Shown one piece after another: positions 1-8,527 of a stretch of 64,000 bases of DNA; the first letter of the stretch is position 1; the number at the start of each line of letters is the position of its first letter. Made by a program: the position numbers and the translations under genes. Location of the stretch: positions 310,001-374,000 of the forward strand of contig JAUSZU010000001.1 in the NCBI GenBank assembly GCA_030817875.1, written 5' to 3'. The stretch comes from Flavobacterium sp. W4I14 (GTDB lineage Bacteria; Bacteroidota; Bacteroidia; Sphingobacteriales; Sphingobacteriaceae). The notes beneath the pieces are model-generated. The model saw nothing but the letters and a program-made list of their open reading frames with translations, was not told the origin of the DNA and made no database searches.

Positions 1-60
1 GTTCCGATAGAGGCGATGCGTACCAACCCGAATATGGTACAGAATCCAGGTTACAATTAA
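1..60 (+). CDS. SusD/RagB-family lipoprotein, C-terminal end only
   Basis: The first 60 bases read VPIEAMRTNPNMVQNPGYN and then stop. A final NP..QNPGY-type peptide is the usual C-terminus of SusD/RagB glycan-binding outer-membrane lipoproteins; the complete SusD proteins at 33345-35171 and 40599-42260 end in a similar way (QNPGW, QNDGW). The rest of the gene lies outside the window. A TlpA-like gene starts a few bases downstream, so this looks like the tail of a SusC-SusD-TlpA operon. The family call rests on about 19 residues. Confidence 0.7.
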   Translation, partial: VPIEAMRTNPNMVQNPGYN

Positions 61-67
61 TTGCTTG

Positions 68-1996
68 ATGATGAAAAAGATACTATACTGTTTTATGCTC
101 CTCGTGCCTGCGTTTATGCAGGTGCGGGGCCAAAGCTTAACCATTACACCTGAGAAAATAAAAAGAGGCGACACCGTAACCATAAAATTTGACCCTGCAA
201 CTCCCTATGCACAAATATCACCCGATGCCTCTTCGGTAACAGTGGTGTTTACCTATTCAACCTTTTACGATCTGCCTTGGAAAATGCCGATGATAAAAAA
301 AGGGAATATGTGGATAGCAACTTTTGTGGCAGGCAGGTTTGCAACCTTTGCTACATTCTATCTGCAGAGCGGGGAGCAGATACAGCAGCCCGCCGCAGAT
401 CAGCACTATGCCCTGCGTGTATATGATGGAGAAAAAAGGGTAAAAAGCAGTTTACTTCACGAATCCTATAGCTTATCGGCACAGATGCCCAAAGCACCGG
501 ATTTGCAGGTACGTAAATTGGTACTGCTGACTGAGGAATTAAAGAACAACCCTAATAATTATGAAGCGAGGGTTGCCCAGCTCAATACCAAAATGATTAT
601 GGCGCAAAGCCCTGGGGAAAAACAGAAGTTCAGAACGCAGGCCAGAAAGGTTATAGCAGCAAAACTGGAAGAAAACCCTACATTGCCAGGTAATGTGAAC
701 CTGGTTACTATGGGTTACCTGATGATAGGAGAAAAAAGCAGGCTTGATTCGGTACGGAATGTGATTATGCAGCGCTTTCCCGATGCAGATATTTCGATAG
801 ACCTGCGGGCAGCAATTATTGCAAAAGAAGAAAATACAGCGGCGAAGATCTCTAAATTGGAAGCATTGCTGAAGAGAAGCGACAAACCCGGTGAAGAAGG
901 GTCTGAAACCATTCACAAGATGCTTTTTGAACAATATGCCATGATGAAAGATTCAGCGAAAGCATTATTGCATGCCTCAAAAATGTTGGTAAAGATTAAT
1001 CCTTATACGCCTCAAACATTAAGGGATATTGCATCAAAGTTGACCAAATATAGGATTGCTCCATCCGCTGCGATCACCTATGTAAACAGGTCGTTAAAAC
1101 TAGCTGATAATTGGCCGGTAGGGATCATCAGATACTTTCCCGAATTCGGCTATATTCCTTCATTCGTTCCGGATAGTACAAGAAAACAGGCGGTAGCAGA
1201 AGCAAAATCGGAACTGTTTTCCATCAAGGCGCTCAATTATTTTGAACTTCATCAAATTGATTCTGCCAAAATACTCGCAGATCAGGCTGTAAGTATTTCC
1301 GACGGGAGAGCGGCGCTGATCAACAGTGCAGCAGTAGCAGCAAAACTAAAAGAAAACCGGAAAGCCTTTGATATCCTCTGGAAACTTTTGGTTAAAAACC
1401 CAACTGATTCTGCCGTGCTGAATCTTGCCAAAAACAACTTTTTAAAATATAACCAGTCTACCGAAAACTTCAGTTCAAAGGTGGCAGAACTCGAGAAGCT
1501 CGAAATCGCTCAGCTGACTTCAAAAACCATGCTACTGATGATGAATAAACCCGGTCCTCAACTGTCTGGTATTGTAGATATGGAAGGTAGGCCAGTTACC
1601 ACTGAAATGATGAAGGGAAAGATTGTTGTCCTTGATTTTTGGGCAACATGGTGTGTGCCTTGTATGCATGAGATGCCATATTTTCACAAGGTTTTTGAAA
1701 AATATAGGAACAATAAGAATGTGATGTTTATGGTGGTGAACAGTGGTGCGAACAATACTATTGAGGATGCAAGAAAATGGACCAAACAGAATCCACAATA
1801 TCAGTTTCCGGTTTATTTCAATAACGATAAAAATATTGGTGAAAAGGTAGGCTTTAACCTGATTCCGACAATAGCAGTCATCGATCAGCAGGGTAAAATG
1901 CAGTTTAGGACCATTGGCTTTGAAGGCGAAATCCTACAGAAAAAACTGGATGTAGAAATTTCCATCCTGCTCAAAAGACAGATTAAAACCGAATAG
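68..1996 (+). CDS. TlpA-family thioredoxin-like protein with long N-terminal region
   Basis: Predicted exported thiol-disulfide oxidoreductase of about 642 residues. An N-terminal signal peptide (MMKKILYCFMLLVPAFMQ) is followed by a beta-rich N-terminal region, a helical TPR-like middle (about 150-490) and a C-terminal thioredoxin fold (about 505-640) with the redox motif WCVPC, cysteines near residues 529 and 532, and the cis-Pro-type segment LIPTIAVID. Such proteins act in the periplasm or at the cell surface and in Sphingobacteriaceae often sit next to SusC/SusD pairs; here the gene follows a SusD end by 7 bases, so they are probably co-transcribed. An upstream TTG at 65 is also in frame, but ATG 68 or 71 is the more likely start. 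The redox partner is unknown. Confidence 0.85.
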   Translation: MMKKILYCFMLLVPAFMQVRGQSLTITPEKIKRGDTVTIKFDPATPYAQISPDASSVTVVFTYSTFYDLPWKMPMIKKGNMWIATFVAGRFATFATFYLQSGEQIQQPAADQHYALRVYDGEKRVKSSLLHESYSLSAQMPKAPDLQVRKLVLLTEELKNNPNNYEARVAQLNTKMIMAQSPGEKQKFRTQARKVIAAKLEENPTLPGNVNLVTMGYLMIGEKSRLDSVRNVIMQRFPDADISIDLRAAIIAKEENTAAKISKLEALLKRSDKPGEEGSETIHKMLFEQYAMMKDSAKALLHASKMLVKINPYTPQTLRDIASKLTKYRIAPSAAITYVNRSLKLADNWPVGIIRYFPEFGYIPSFVPDSTRKQAVAEAKSELFSIKALNYFELHQIDSAKILADQAVSISDGRAALINSAAVAAKLKENRKAFDILWKLLVKNPTDSAVLNLAKNNFLKYNQSTENFSSKVAELEKLEIAQLTSKTMLLMMNKPGPQLSGIVDMEGRPVTTEMMKGKIVVLDFWATWCVPCMHEMPYFHKVFEKYRNNKNVMFMVVNSGANNTIEDARKWTKQNPQYQFPVYFNNDKNIGEKVGFNLIPTIAVIDQQGKMQFRTIGFEGEILQKKLDVEISILLKRQIKTE

Positions 1997-2023
1997 ATGT
2001 TAGGCCATAATCGGTTCCAATAG

Positions 2024-2056
2024 CAATCGCCTCTTCAACAGAGGCGATTGTGTTTA
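2024..2056 (+). terminator. Hairpin downstream of the TlpA-like gene
   Basis: Perfect 11-bp stem (CAATCGCCTCT / AGAGGCGATTG) with a 5-base loop, followed by a short T-containing stretch (TGTTT). It lies 27 bases after the stop of the TlpA-like gene and is a plausible intrinsic terminator, although the T tract is weak. Confidence 0.6.
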
Positions 2057-2065
2057 ATCAGATAA

Positions 2066-2290
2066 CATCACACGTTTAGAGGTGAATTACAAGAACTATC
2101 GGATTTTAAGATCGTTCGTTTGGACATTCCAAAGTTGACTGATAGGATTATTTCAAGCATTAGCAAGTTCGAAAAAGCAATGCCAAATCCTGAGTTGCTG
2201 CTCCCTGAAAAAAATGAATTTGACGGGCCGCAATATCGAACACCTGGCCTCAATGTTGTAGTTTGGTCTATTTGGTTGATTAACAATTAG
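2066..2290 (+). pseudogene. Gene fragment, family not recognised
   Basis: A 74-codon open frame from a stop at 2063 to TAG at 2288 with protein-like composition (for example FKIVRLDIPKLTDRI and PEKNEFDGPQYRTPGL). It has no good start codon at its 5' end; the first ATG is deep inside. It is followed in another register by the repeat copy at 2344-2436. I read it as the remains of a larger gene whose 5' part was lost. I do not recognise the family. Confidence 0.35.
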
Positions 2291-2309
2291 TTGAAAAGAT
2301 TGTAAATAA

Positions 2310-2436
2310 ATACAGCGACTGATTTTCAGACGCTGTATCTGAGGGTGCTCCTGGCAAGACCGTTAAAGACTTTTTTATTGAAGATTTGAAGCGTATTGCG
2401 GATTTGAAGATTCCAATAAATGAGTTGAAAGAATAA
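2310..2436 (+). repeat. Dispersed repeat, copy C, with hairpin
   Basis: A hairpin (ATACAGCG / CGCTGTAT plus CTGA / TCAG, 3-base loop, 2310-2338) is directly followed at 2344-2412 by a core sequence that recurs at 13322-13391 and 50152-50219 (GTGCTCCTGGCAAGACC, then TTTTTTATTGAAGATTT, then GATTGCGGATTTGAA or close variants). In this copy the core is open and reads GAPGKTVKDFFIEDLKRIAD to a stop at 2434-2436, as if it were the 3' end of a gene. The upstream reading frame is broken by a stop at 2320. Probable decayed 3' gene end. Confidence 0.6.
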
Positions 2437-2479
2437 TATCAAATTTTAGAGTTTGATATATAGTAGATATTTACTGAAA

Positions 2480-2601
2480 GGGTTCGAGCCCCATTAGCGA
2501 CCCGAAAGCCCTTTAAGATATCTTAAAGGGCTTTTTCTTTTTAAGGTAATTTTCAAATCATTAAATAAAAGGGATGGAGGCCGGTTTTTTGGTTCGAGCC
2601 C
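2480..2601 (+). other. Two T-arm-like GGTTCGAGCCC motifs, no intact tRNA
   Basis: GGTTCGAGCCC occurs at 2481-2491 and again at 2591-2601, each followed by an acceptor-like string (CATTAGCGACCC; TATATGGCCACCC). No cloverleaf can be built upstream of either. They resemble the 3' ends of tRNA genes, as left behind at attachment sites of integrated elements, but chance similarity is not excluded. Confidence 0.3.
2505..2540 (+). terminator. Strong palindromic terminator
   Basis: A 30-base perfect palindrome (AAAGCCCTTTAAGAT and its complement, 2505-2534) followed by CTTTTTCTTTTT. It has the form of an intrinsic terminator on the plus strand; the upstream A-run also permits some function for minus-strand transcripts coming from the LytTR operon that ends at 2783. 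Confidence 0.75.
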
Positions 2602-2782
2602 TATATGGCCACCCTAATGGGGTAAAAAAAAATATCAATATTTTGCAGGTAATTCACTGTAGATTAGTGAATTAAACTTAATTTAATTAAATCTTTTGGT
2701 TCGATGCTGTTAAGTTTTGTTGATGTGATTTTTTACAATTGCTGAAAATCATTGTGATTGAACTCAAAAGAGCCGTAAAAAA

Positions 2783-3511
2783 TTAACCGGATGTAACATC
2801 ACGACCAATCCTTTTAAAGAAATTGTCTTTGTAGGTATCGGTTATAGGTATTAATTTTTCTTTGATATTAATCCTGTTTCTTTCAATGAATCTAATTTTG
2901 TCGAACGCAACGATATATGATTTATGTACTCGGATAAACTGATCTGTAGGTAATAGCTGTTGAATGCTTTTCATGCTCTGTAGTGTTAAGATCATGTTGG
3001 TTTGCGTGTGGATCACTACATAATCCCTAGCACCTTCAAAGTAATAAATATCGACCAAATTAATCTTAATGATCCTGTTTTCAGTTTTAATGAAGATATG
3101 GTTTACCGTACTAGGCAAAACAACAACATCGGTCAGGGCCTTGTTCATTTTAGATCTTTCTTTTGCCTTTTCAATCGCCAGCATGAACCTGGCCATTGTA
3201 ATGGGCTTTAACAGGTAATCAATTACCTCAAAATTATATCCGTCCATTGCGTATTCACTGTAGGCTGTTGTTACGATAACCATACATTTTTTCTGGAGCA
3301 GGTTTAGAAACTCAATGCCATTTAATTCAGGCATTTGCATATCTAGAAAAATGAGGTCAATTTCTTCAATCTTCAGATAGCTGATTGCGGCTAATGGATT
3401 AGACACTGCACGTACCAAGTTCAAACCTGGCGTTTTCGAAATGTAATCAGACAGAAGTGATAAGGCCAGGGGCTCATCATCAACCACCATGCAATTTAAA
3501 TTTTCAGCCAT
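2783..3511 (-). CDS. LytTR-family DNA-binding response regulator
   Basis: 242-residue regulator with an N-terminal receiver domain (about 5-120: acidic VVDDEPLA start, phospho-acceptor in LIFLDMQMPELNG, TTAYSEYA, conserved lysine in YLLKPI) and a C-terminal LytTR DNA-binding domain (about 135-240, with FEGARDYVVIHT and FIRVHKSYIV). It is the output half of a two-component system with the overlapping upstream kinase gene: the kinase stop and this start overlap by 8 bases on the minus strand, indicating translational coupling. The divergent outer-membrane beta-barrel gene at 4728 is a plausible target, because this gene trio is common in Bacteroidota, but that is inference. Confidence 0.92.
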   Translation of the reverse strand: MAENLNCMVVDDEPLALSLLSDYISKTPGLNLVRAVSNPLAAISYLKIEEIDLIFLDMQMPELNGIEFLNLLQKKCMVIVTTAYSEYAMDGYNFEVIDYLLKPITMARFMLAIEKAKERSKMNKALTDVVVLPSTVNHIFIKTENRIIKINLVDIYYFEGARDYVVIHTQTNMILTLQSMKSIQQLLPTDQFIRVHKSYIVAFDKIRFIERNRINIKEKLIPITDTYKDNFFKRIGRDVTSG

Positions 3512-4547
3512 TGATTACCATTTTAAGTTCAATATAGAAGTGAGTTGAAGTCTCATCGATGAGCAGGTTATATTTTTCAGGATTTAATAGTTCTAGTCTT
3601 TTTTTGATGTTCTCTAAGCCAATTCCCCCTGTTGCATCTTTTTTGTTTGCACTTTTTTGATTACCCACTTTAAAAATAAGCATATCTCGATTAACTTCTA
3701 GACTAATGGTTAACGGATGATGAGGATCTTTTAGGTCCCCATGCTTAAAAGCATTCTCTACAAAAGGAATAAGGGATAAGGGAATTATTTTCAAGGATGG
3801 ATCAATATCGGCTTGAATATAAATCTCTTTTTCTGGTACATAATCATACCTCATCAGCTGCAGGTCAATAAAGTTGTGAAGATATTCAATCTCCTTTAGT
3901 AAGGGTACAAATTCATCTTTTTGGTACAACATGTACCGTAACAGATCAGAAAGTTTGCTGATCGCAGAGAGAGCACTGGTTGAATGCTGATAAACAAGGG
4001 TATAAATTGTGTTGAGATTATTAAACAGGAAGTGCGGATTAATTTGTGATTTGAGAAAGGAGAGTTCTGCATTACGAGCCTGAAGCTTCAGCTCTTTTTC
4101 TTTAAACTTTTTAAATCTTTCATATTGCACGCCAAAAAAGGCAATCCCCACAAAATTATAATAGATGGTAAAATAAAGGTTGTCCAACACATAAGACCGA
4201 AATGTTAAGTACTTCATGTTATAATTATGATGCCCAGTAATATGAAATAAAATCACTTCCTCTACCATAAAGCGCAGTCCGATCATAATGGGAATACTAA
4301 CGAATAGATATAGGGTAAGGGTAACAATAATTCCCTTATTAGGATATAGAAAATAGAACAGCAGATAGGTTATGATGCTATCTAATAGAAATACCAAGAA
4401 AGAAGCACTTGCAAAGTCCATCACTAAGTTGCTAGTTAGTGTAGCCACATCCCAGTTTTTATCCGCACGGTTTAACCATCCTGCACTATGGCTAATCAAA
4501 TAAAATGCAAAAAAGCAGACGATAAGAGTTGGTATTTTAAGACGCAT
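3504..4547 (-). CDS. LytS-type sensor histidine kinase
   Basis: 347-residue inner-membrane kinase. Four hydrophobic segments occupy about residues 5-140; then a coiled linker (FKKFKEKELKLQARNAEL) leads to a His_kinase domain with the phospho-acceptor region SQINPHFLFNNLNTIYTLV and an HATPase_c domain (PFVENAFKHG N-box, GGIGLENIKKRLELL G-box). No extracellular sensor domain is visible, so signal reception is probably by the membrane segments. It forms an operon with the LytTR regulator at 2783-3511 (8-base overlap) and phosphorylates it by family precedent. Confidence 0.9.
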   Translation of the reverse strand: MRLKIPTLIVCFFAFYLISHSAGWLNRADKNWDVATLTSNLVMDFASASFLVFLLDSIITYLLFYFLYPNKGIIVTLTLYLFVSIPIMIGLRFMVEEVILFHITGHHNYNMKYLTFRSYVLDNLYFTIYYNFVGIAFFGVQYERFKKFKEKELKLQARNAELSFLKSQINPHFLFNNLNTIYTLVYQHSTSALSAISKLSDLLRYMLYQKDEFVPLLKEIEYLHNFIDLQLMRYDYVPEKEIYIQADIDPSLKIIPLSLIPFVENAFKHGDLKDPHHPLTISLEVNRDMLIFKVGNQKSANKKDATGGIGLENIKKRLELLNPEKYNLLIDETSTHFYIELKMVING

Positions 4548-4727
4548 TATTCAAATCTACAGTATTCAAAACACCTTCTCCAAGTATTTCTGCGATTATT
4601 TCTGTGCTCTTATCTGTTCCAAAATTATGCAGATAGTATCGGCTATTTTGCAGTTCAGATTTCCCCTTTCAAAGATTTCATTTCATAGCTAAGAAGATGG
4701 TCGTCACCTTTATGAAAAAAAGTTTAA

Positions 4728-7103
4728 ATGAAACATATCTATCTATTAATGATTGTTGGTTTATGCTACTTTCCTACATCTGCACAGCAGAACGCAATTT
4801 TAAGGGGCAAAGTACTTAATGAAAACCAGGAACCAATTGCCAATGCCACCATCTCCTTATTTTCTACAACAGATCAGCCTATACTCAAATTAAAAACAAG
4901 CGGAAATGGTCTTTTCTCTTTTGTAAAGCCTATCCAGAAATTTTATGTCAACATCAATTATTTAGGATATGTTCCTTTTAGAATAAATGAATTTAGTGGC
5001 GACAGTATAATCATCACCTTAAAAAATAAAGGTATGCAACTGAATGAAGTTAGTATTAGCACCACTAAACCTTTTATTGAACAGCAATTAGACAAGATGG
5101 TTATTAATGTTAACGGTAATGCAAAAGCTGGTGTAAATGCAATAGATATTTTAAAGAAAGTACCTGGTGTTGTGCTCAAAAATAATGACGAGTTATTGGT
5201 AGAGGGAAAAGGTGTTACCGTAATGATTGATGGCAAACCAACCCGATTATCAGGAGCTAATCTAATGTCGTTATTAGAAGGCACTATTTCCGCTAATATT
5301 AGTCAATTCGAAATCATCTATAACCCTTCTGCAAAATATGATGCCGCCGGCTCCGATGGTTTAATCAACATCAGAACAATTAAACGAGAGAGGCCTGGAT
5401 ATGATGCCAACATTAGCATAACTGGCGGTCATGGCTGGAAATTTCCAAACACCAGTAGTGCAGCTGGTCTCAATTATAAAATAGGAAATACCAATTTTTA
5501 TGGCTCGTATAGTTTTGGGTTAGGCGAACAATACCAAGAAATACAAACGAATACTTACCAAAGTGATCTTAACCAAAGATTGAAGGACTCCTCTACTTAT
5601 AGAAGCAGGTACAAATCTAATAATATCCGTTTAGGCTTTGATCATTCTTTAAATAAAACCGATGTTTTAGGCGTACTCATAACTGGATCTCACAATAGCC
5701 GGAACCCTAATTATCTTTCTGATACAGAAACCTATGAGATAAATCAGTCCAAGCCAACAGCATTTACTTTATCTAATAACCTAAACACCACTACCGGAAG
5801 AGGTATAAATGTGAATTTGAACTATAAACATGTGATTGATGTCAAAAATCAGCAGGAGATTAGTTTTGATACCGATGCAGGTATTTTCGATTATCACAAC
5901 CAAAATACGAACAATATCTCTATAATTAATTTCTTAAATGCAAGCGAAAACCAAGCTTACAGCCAAAATGGGCTTACAAAATCTGAAATTTATTCTTTTA
6001 AAGGTGATTATACCAAAAAGTTAAGCAAGGGCCTTTTCGAAACAGGTTTCAAACTCAGTAATGTAAAAATCGAAAACAATTTCATTTCCCTGTTTGGCAG
6101 TGATACGCAACAAGCCAGAGATATGGGGAGCAATGATTTTTTATATCGGGAAACCATCTTAGCAGCTTACGCAAATCAGAAGTTTGCTTTAGGTAAACTT
6201 TCGATGTTGCTAGGATTGAGAGGAGAGCAGACCTTTACTAATGGCAATTCCATTACTTTAAACAAGGAAGTAGAAACACAATATTTTGATCTTTTTCCAA
6301 ATGCTACGGTTGGGCTAAAATTAGAAAACAGTTCAATCTCTTTAAACTATTCGAAAAGGATTGGAAGACCCCTGTACAATGAATTGAACCCATTTATAAT
6401 GGTTGCAACTGCCTTTACTACCAGAAGTGGTAACCCGAACCTTAGTCCATCTTATACAGATAACCTCAGGCTAGCCTTTACCTTAAAAAGTAATTTTGCT
6501 ATTGCTACTTCTTATGCTTATGCCAAAAATGTAATTACAGATCTGAGAACTAGAGACGCCCAGACCCAGGTGACAAATAGCTTTAAAACCAACCTAAGTT
6601 CTTATCGTAATGTTGGTGTTAATGCTTCTTATAGTAATAAACTCTTTAAAATTCTGCAGCTTAATTATGGTTTAGGCATTTCAAACAGTAACTATGATTT
6701 TTTATATAATGCTGCAAGTGAAAACATTAATCAAACTACTGGATATCTTTCATTGGGAAATAACATTGAGATTTCGCCAACGTTATGGGCCGAATTATTT
6801 TTTTATGGTCAATCTAGGGTAACTTATGGCAACAATGTAAACCTGCCATTTAGCACAACCAGTTTGAGCTTCGGAAAAAAGGTATTTCAGGGAAAGGGAA
6901 GCCTCAACTTGAATATCAATGATATTTTCTATACAGGGATTACCAGAAGTGAAGCTAATTATGGCAATATTGTTTATGATTTAAAAAGCAAATATGATAG
7001 CAGAAATGTTCGCTTGAACTTTTCTTACCGATTTGGAAATTCGAAAATCGAAATCAAAAAAAGAAGTGCAGGATCTGAGGAAGAGCAACGACGAAACCAA
7101 TAG
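4728..7103 (+). CDS. Outer membrane beta-barrel protein (TonB-receptor-like, OMP_b-brl_3 type)
   Basis: 791-residue outer-membrane protein. A signal peptide (MKHIYLLMIVGLCYFPTSAQQ) is followed by a carboxypeptidase-regulatory-like domain (about 24-105), a plug-like domain (VLKKVPGVVLKNN ... VMIDGKPTRLSG ... YDAAGSDGLINI) and a long beta-barrel rich in aromatic alternation to the end. It is shorter than SusC proteins and lacks a SusD partner, so it is more likely a receptor or exporter of the outer-membrane beta-barrel family than a glycan importer. It is divergent from the LytTR/LytS pair, which probably controls it. The C-terminus is lysine/arginine rich (KKRSAGSEEEQRRNQ) instead of ending in an aromatic residue, which is a little unusual for a barrel. 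Substrate unknown. Confidence 0.85.
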   Translation: MKHIYLLMIVGLCYFPTSAQQNAILRGKVLNENQEPIANATISLFSTTDQPILKLKTSGNGLFSFVKPIQKFYVNINYLGYVPFRINEFSGDSIIITLKNKGMQLNEVSISTTKPFIEQQLDKMVINVNGNAKAGVNAIDILKKVPGVVLKNNDELLVEGKGVTVMIDGKPTRLSGANLMSLLEGTISANISQFEIIYNPSAKYDAAGSDGLINIRTIKRERPGYDANISITGGHGWKFPNTSSAAGLNYKIGNTNFYGSYSFGLGEQYQEIQTNTYQSDLNQRLKDSSTYRSRYKSNNIRLGFDHSLNKTDVLGVLITGSHNSRNPNYLSDTETYEINQSKPTAFTLSNNLNTTTGRGINVNLNYKHVIDVKNQQEISFDTDAGIFDYHNQNTNNISIINFLNASENQAYSQNGLTKSEIYSFKGDYTKKLSKGLFETGFKLSNVKIENNFISLFGSDTQQARDMGSNDFLYRETILAAYANQKFALGKLSMLLGLRGEQTFTNGNSITLNKEVETQYFDLFPNATVGLKLENSSISLNYSKRIGRPLYNELNPFIMVATAFTTRSGNPNLSPSYTDNLRLAFTLKSNFAIATSYAYAKNVITDLRTRDAQTQVTNSFKTNLSSYRNVGVNASYSNKLFKILQLNYGLGISNSNYDFLYNAASENINQTTGYLSLGNNIEISPTLWAELFFYGQSRVTYGNNVNLPFSTTSLSFGKKVFQGKGSLNLNINDIFYTGITRSEANYGNIVYDLKSKYDSRNVRLNFSYRFGNSKIEIKKRSAGSEEEQRRNQ

Positions 7104-7180
7104 CTTTTATTGGTTAATAATTTTTGAAAAACCCCCAATTTCAATCAATTCGCCCACAAAATGGTTCGAATTATGCACCG

Positions 7181-7582
7181 TTACTGACCCCCAAATGGGA
7201 CGAAAGTCTCTTTTAAAGACTTTCGTCCCATTTTTTTTATCTGTAACTCTTTGTTCTTCTGGTAGATGAGTTCGGCTGCTAAATTCATTGAGGGTGTTCG
7301 ACACATGCCTCCATCAAAGGTCAGTTTCTCTGGATACAACATCCCTACTAGGTATCTTTTACCCTCTACGTCAGCTTTTTCATAAAACTCGTCCCATAAG
7401 CGTAAGCTGTTCATTGCTTCTTCGGCTATTGGCTTTATATCCAAAATAGCATGATTTTCTGCATTGAGATCACTTAATCTTGCTTCCAACCTAGTTATTT
7501 TCTCATTACATTGATCCTTTATTATTCTGTAATCAGTGGCTTCAATATCGCTATTTAACAAAAGCTCCCTTGCAGTGTCCAT
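7181..7582 (-). pseudogene. Serine recombinase, C-terminal remnant
   Basis: The 133-residue frame matches the style of the C-terminal part of large serine site-specific recombinases found in Bacteroidota: a coiled-coil segment (ATDYRIIKDQCNEKITRLEA), then LRLWDEFYEKAD, KRYLVGMLYPEKL and a short basic tail. No resolvase catalytic domain precedes it; the DNA upstream (7583-7790) has no matching frame. It is therefore the tail of a recombinase whose first several hundred residues are gone, the trace of an old mobile element. Its last codons run into the terminator stem at 7193-7233. Confidence 0.65.
7193..7240 (+). terminator. Intrinsic terminator after the beta-barrel gene
   Basis: 17-bp perfect stem (AAATGGGACGAAAGTCT and complement, 7193-7209 / 7217-7233) with a 7-base loop, followed by a run of eight T. 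It lies about 90 bases after the stop of the beta-barrel gene on the plus strand, and coincides with the 3' end of the recombinase remnant on the minus strand. Confidence 0.85.
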
Positions 7583-7801
7583 ACGCTTAGGTTTGAGCGT
7601 TAACTACAAGTGCGTTTCCCGAATGGTTTTTTATTTTTTGAATAGCGGCCCTGATGGGTCGGGGGGGTACATAAAAAACGGCTCCGTCATTTTTCTGTGG
7701 TGACGGCTCACCTAAAACACATTCCTCTGTTACTAAAGTAATTAACAACAAAGCAGGTTAGCTTTGTATATAAATGCCTATTTTTATTTTTTTTGCACGA
7801 A
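7583..7801. other. Non-coding gap with a -7-like box
   Basis: No gene seen. It holds a G-rich patch (GGGTCGGGGGGG), an imperfect hairpin (CCGTCA / TGACGG) and TAGCTTTG at 7759-7766, which fits the Bacteroidota -7 consensus TAnnTTTG and lies about 36 bases before the ATG at 7802. No convincing TTG -33 element at the right distance was found. Confidence 0.35.
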
Positions 7802-8527
7802 ATGGCTAAAATTTTTATCCTCGAAGACGAAGTAGAAATACGGGAAGAACTGATACAATTAGTTAGTGCGCGGACTCATGATGGTATCGTAGGGGCCTGC
7901 GGTTCGGTAAAAGAAGCATTACTACTCATTCCATCTGCGGCTCCGGATATTATATTGATGGATATAGAACTTTCTGATGGCCATAGTTTTGAGATATTGG
8001 AACACCTTCCTTCAACACCTTTTTCGGTAATTTTTGTAACTGCCTATGAGCATTATGCGCTACGTGCCATCAAGGCGGGGACATTGGATTATCTATTGAA
8101 GCCCGTAAAGGAAAAGGAATTGTATGATGCCCTCGATAAAGCCAGCTTGCGACCTAATGTCTTGCATGCGGTACAAAAGGAAATCCTCTTCGATAAGCAA
8201 TCGACAATGTTGGTATTGAAAACCCTTAATGAAACGTATTTTGTGCGCCATTCCGATATTCTATATTGTAAGGGAGATGGTGGCTATACTACCTTCTTTT
8301 TACTTGATGGCAGAGAAATTACAACAAGTACAACACTCAAAGAATATGAAACCTTGTTGCCGGAAGGTTTGTTTCTGAGAATTCATAAATCTTTTCTGAT
8401 TTGTCTAAACTTTATTATTTCGTATCATCATGATGGCTTTGTTTTTTTACAAGGTGGTATACAAGTGCCTGTATCTACCCGTAAGAAAGATTTATTAATG
8501 CAAAAAATGACAATTAATAATGCATAA
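7802..8527 (+). CDS. LytTR-family response regulator
   Basis: 241-residue regulator. Receiver domain (about 1-120) with KIFILEDEVEIRE, phospho-acceptor in IILMDIELSDG, VTAYEHYALRA and YLLKPVKEKE, then a LytTR DNA-binding domain (about 140-240; CKGDGGYTTFFLLDG, FLRIHKSFLICL). A TTG three codons upstream (7793) is in frame, but ATG 7802 gives the normal receiver start MAKIFIL. It overlaps the downstream kinase gene by 8 bases, so the two are translationally coupled and form a two-component system. Confidence 0.92.
   Translation: MAKIFILEDEVEIREELIQLVSARTHDGIVGACGSVKEALLLIPSAAPDIILMDIELSDGHSFEILEHLPSTPFSVIFVTAYEHYALRAIKAGTLDYLLKPVKEKELYDALDKASLRPNVLHAVQKEILFDKQSTMLVLKTLNETYFVRHSDILYCKGDGGYTTFFLLDGREITTSTTLKEYETLLPEGLFLRIHKSFLICLNFIISYHHDGFVFLQGGIQVPVSTRKKDLLMQKMTINNA

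Noticed and set aside
2480..2610. tRNA genes suggested by GGTTCGAGCCC
   Set aside because: No D-arm, anticodon arm or paired acceptor stem can be formed upstream of either motif.
4488..4688. 66-codon frame between the LytS kinase and the beta-barrel gene
   Set aside because: It begins inside the kinase gene on the opposite strand and has no domain features; the region is a divergent promoter region.
7033..7269. 78-codon frame overlapping the end of the beta-barrel gene
   Set aside because: It is the real gene's other frame followed by terminator and recombinase-antisense sequence.
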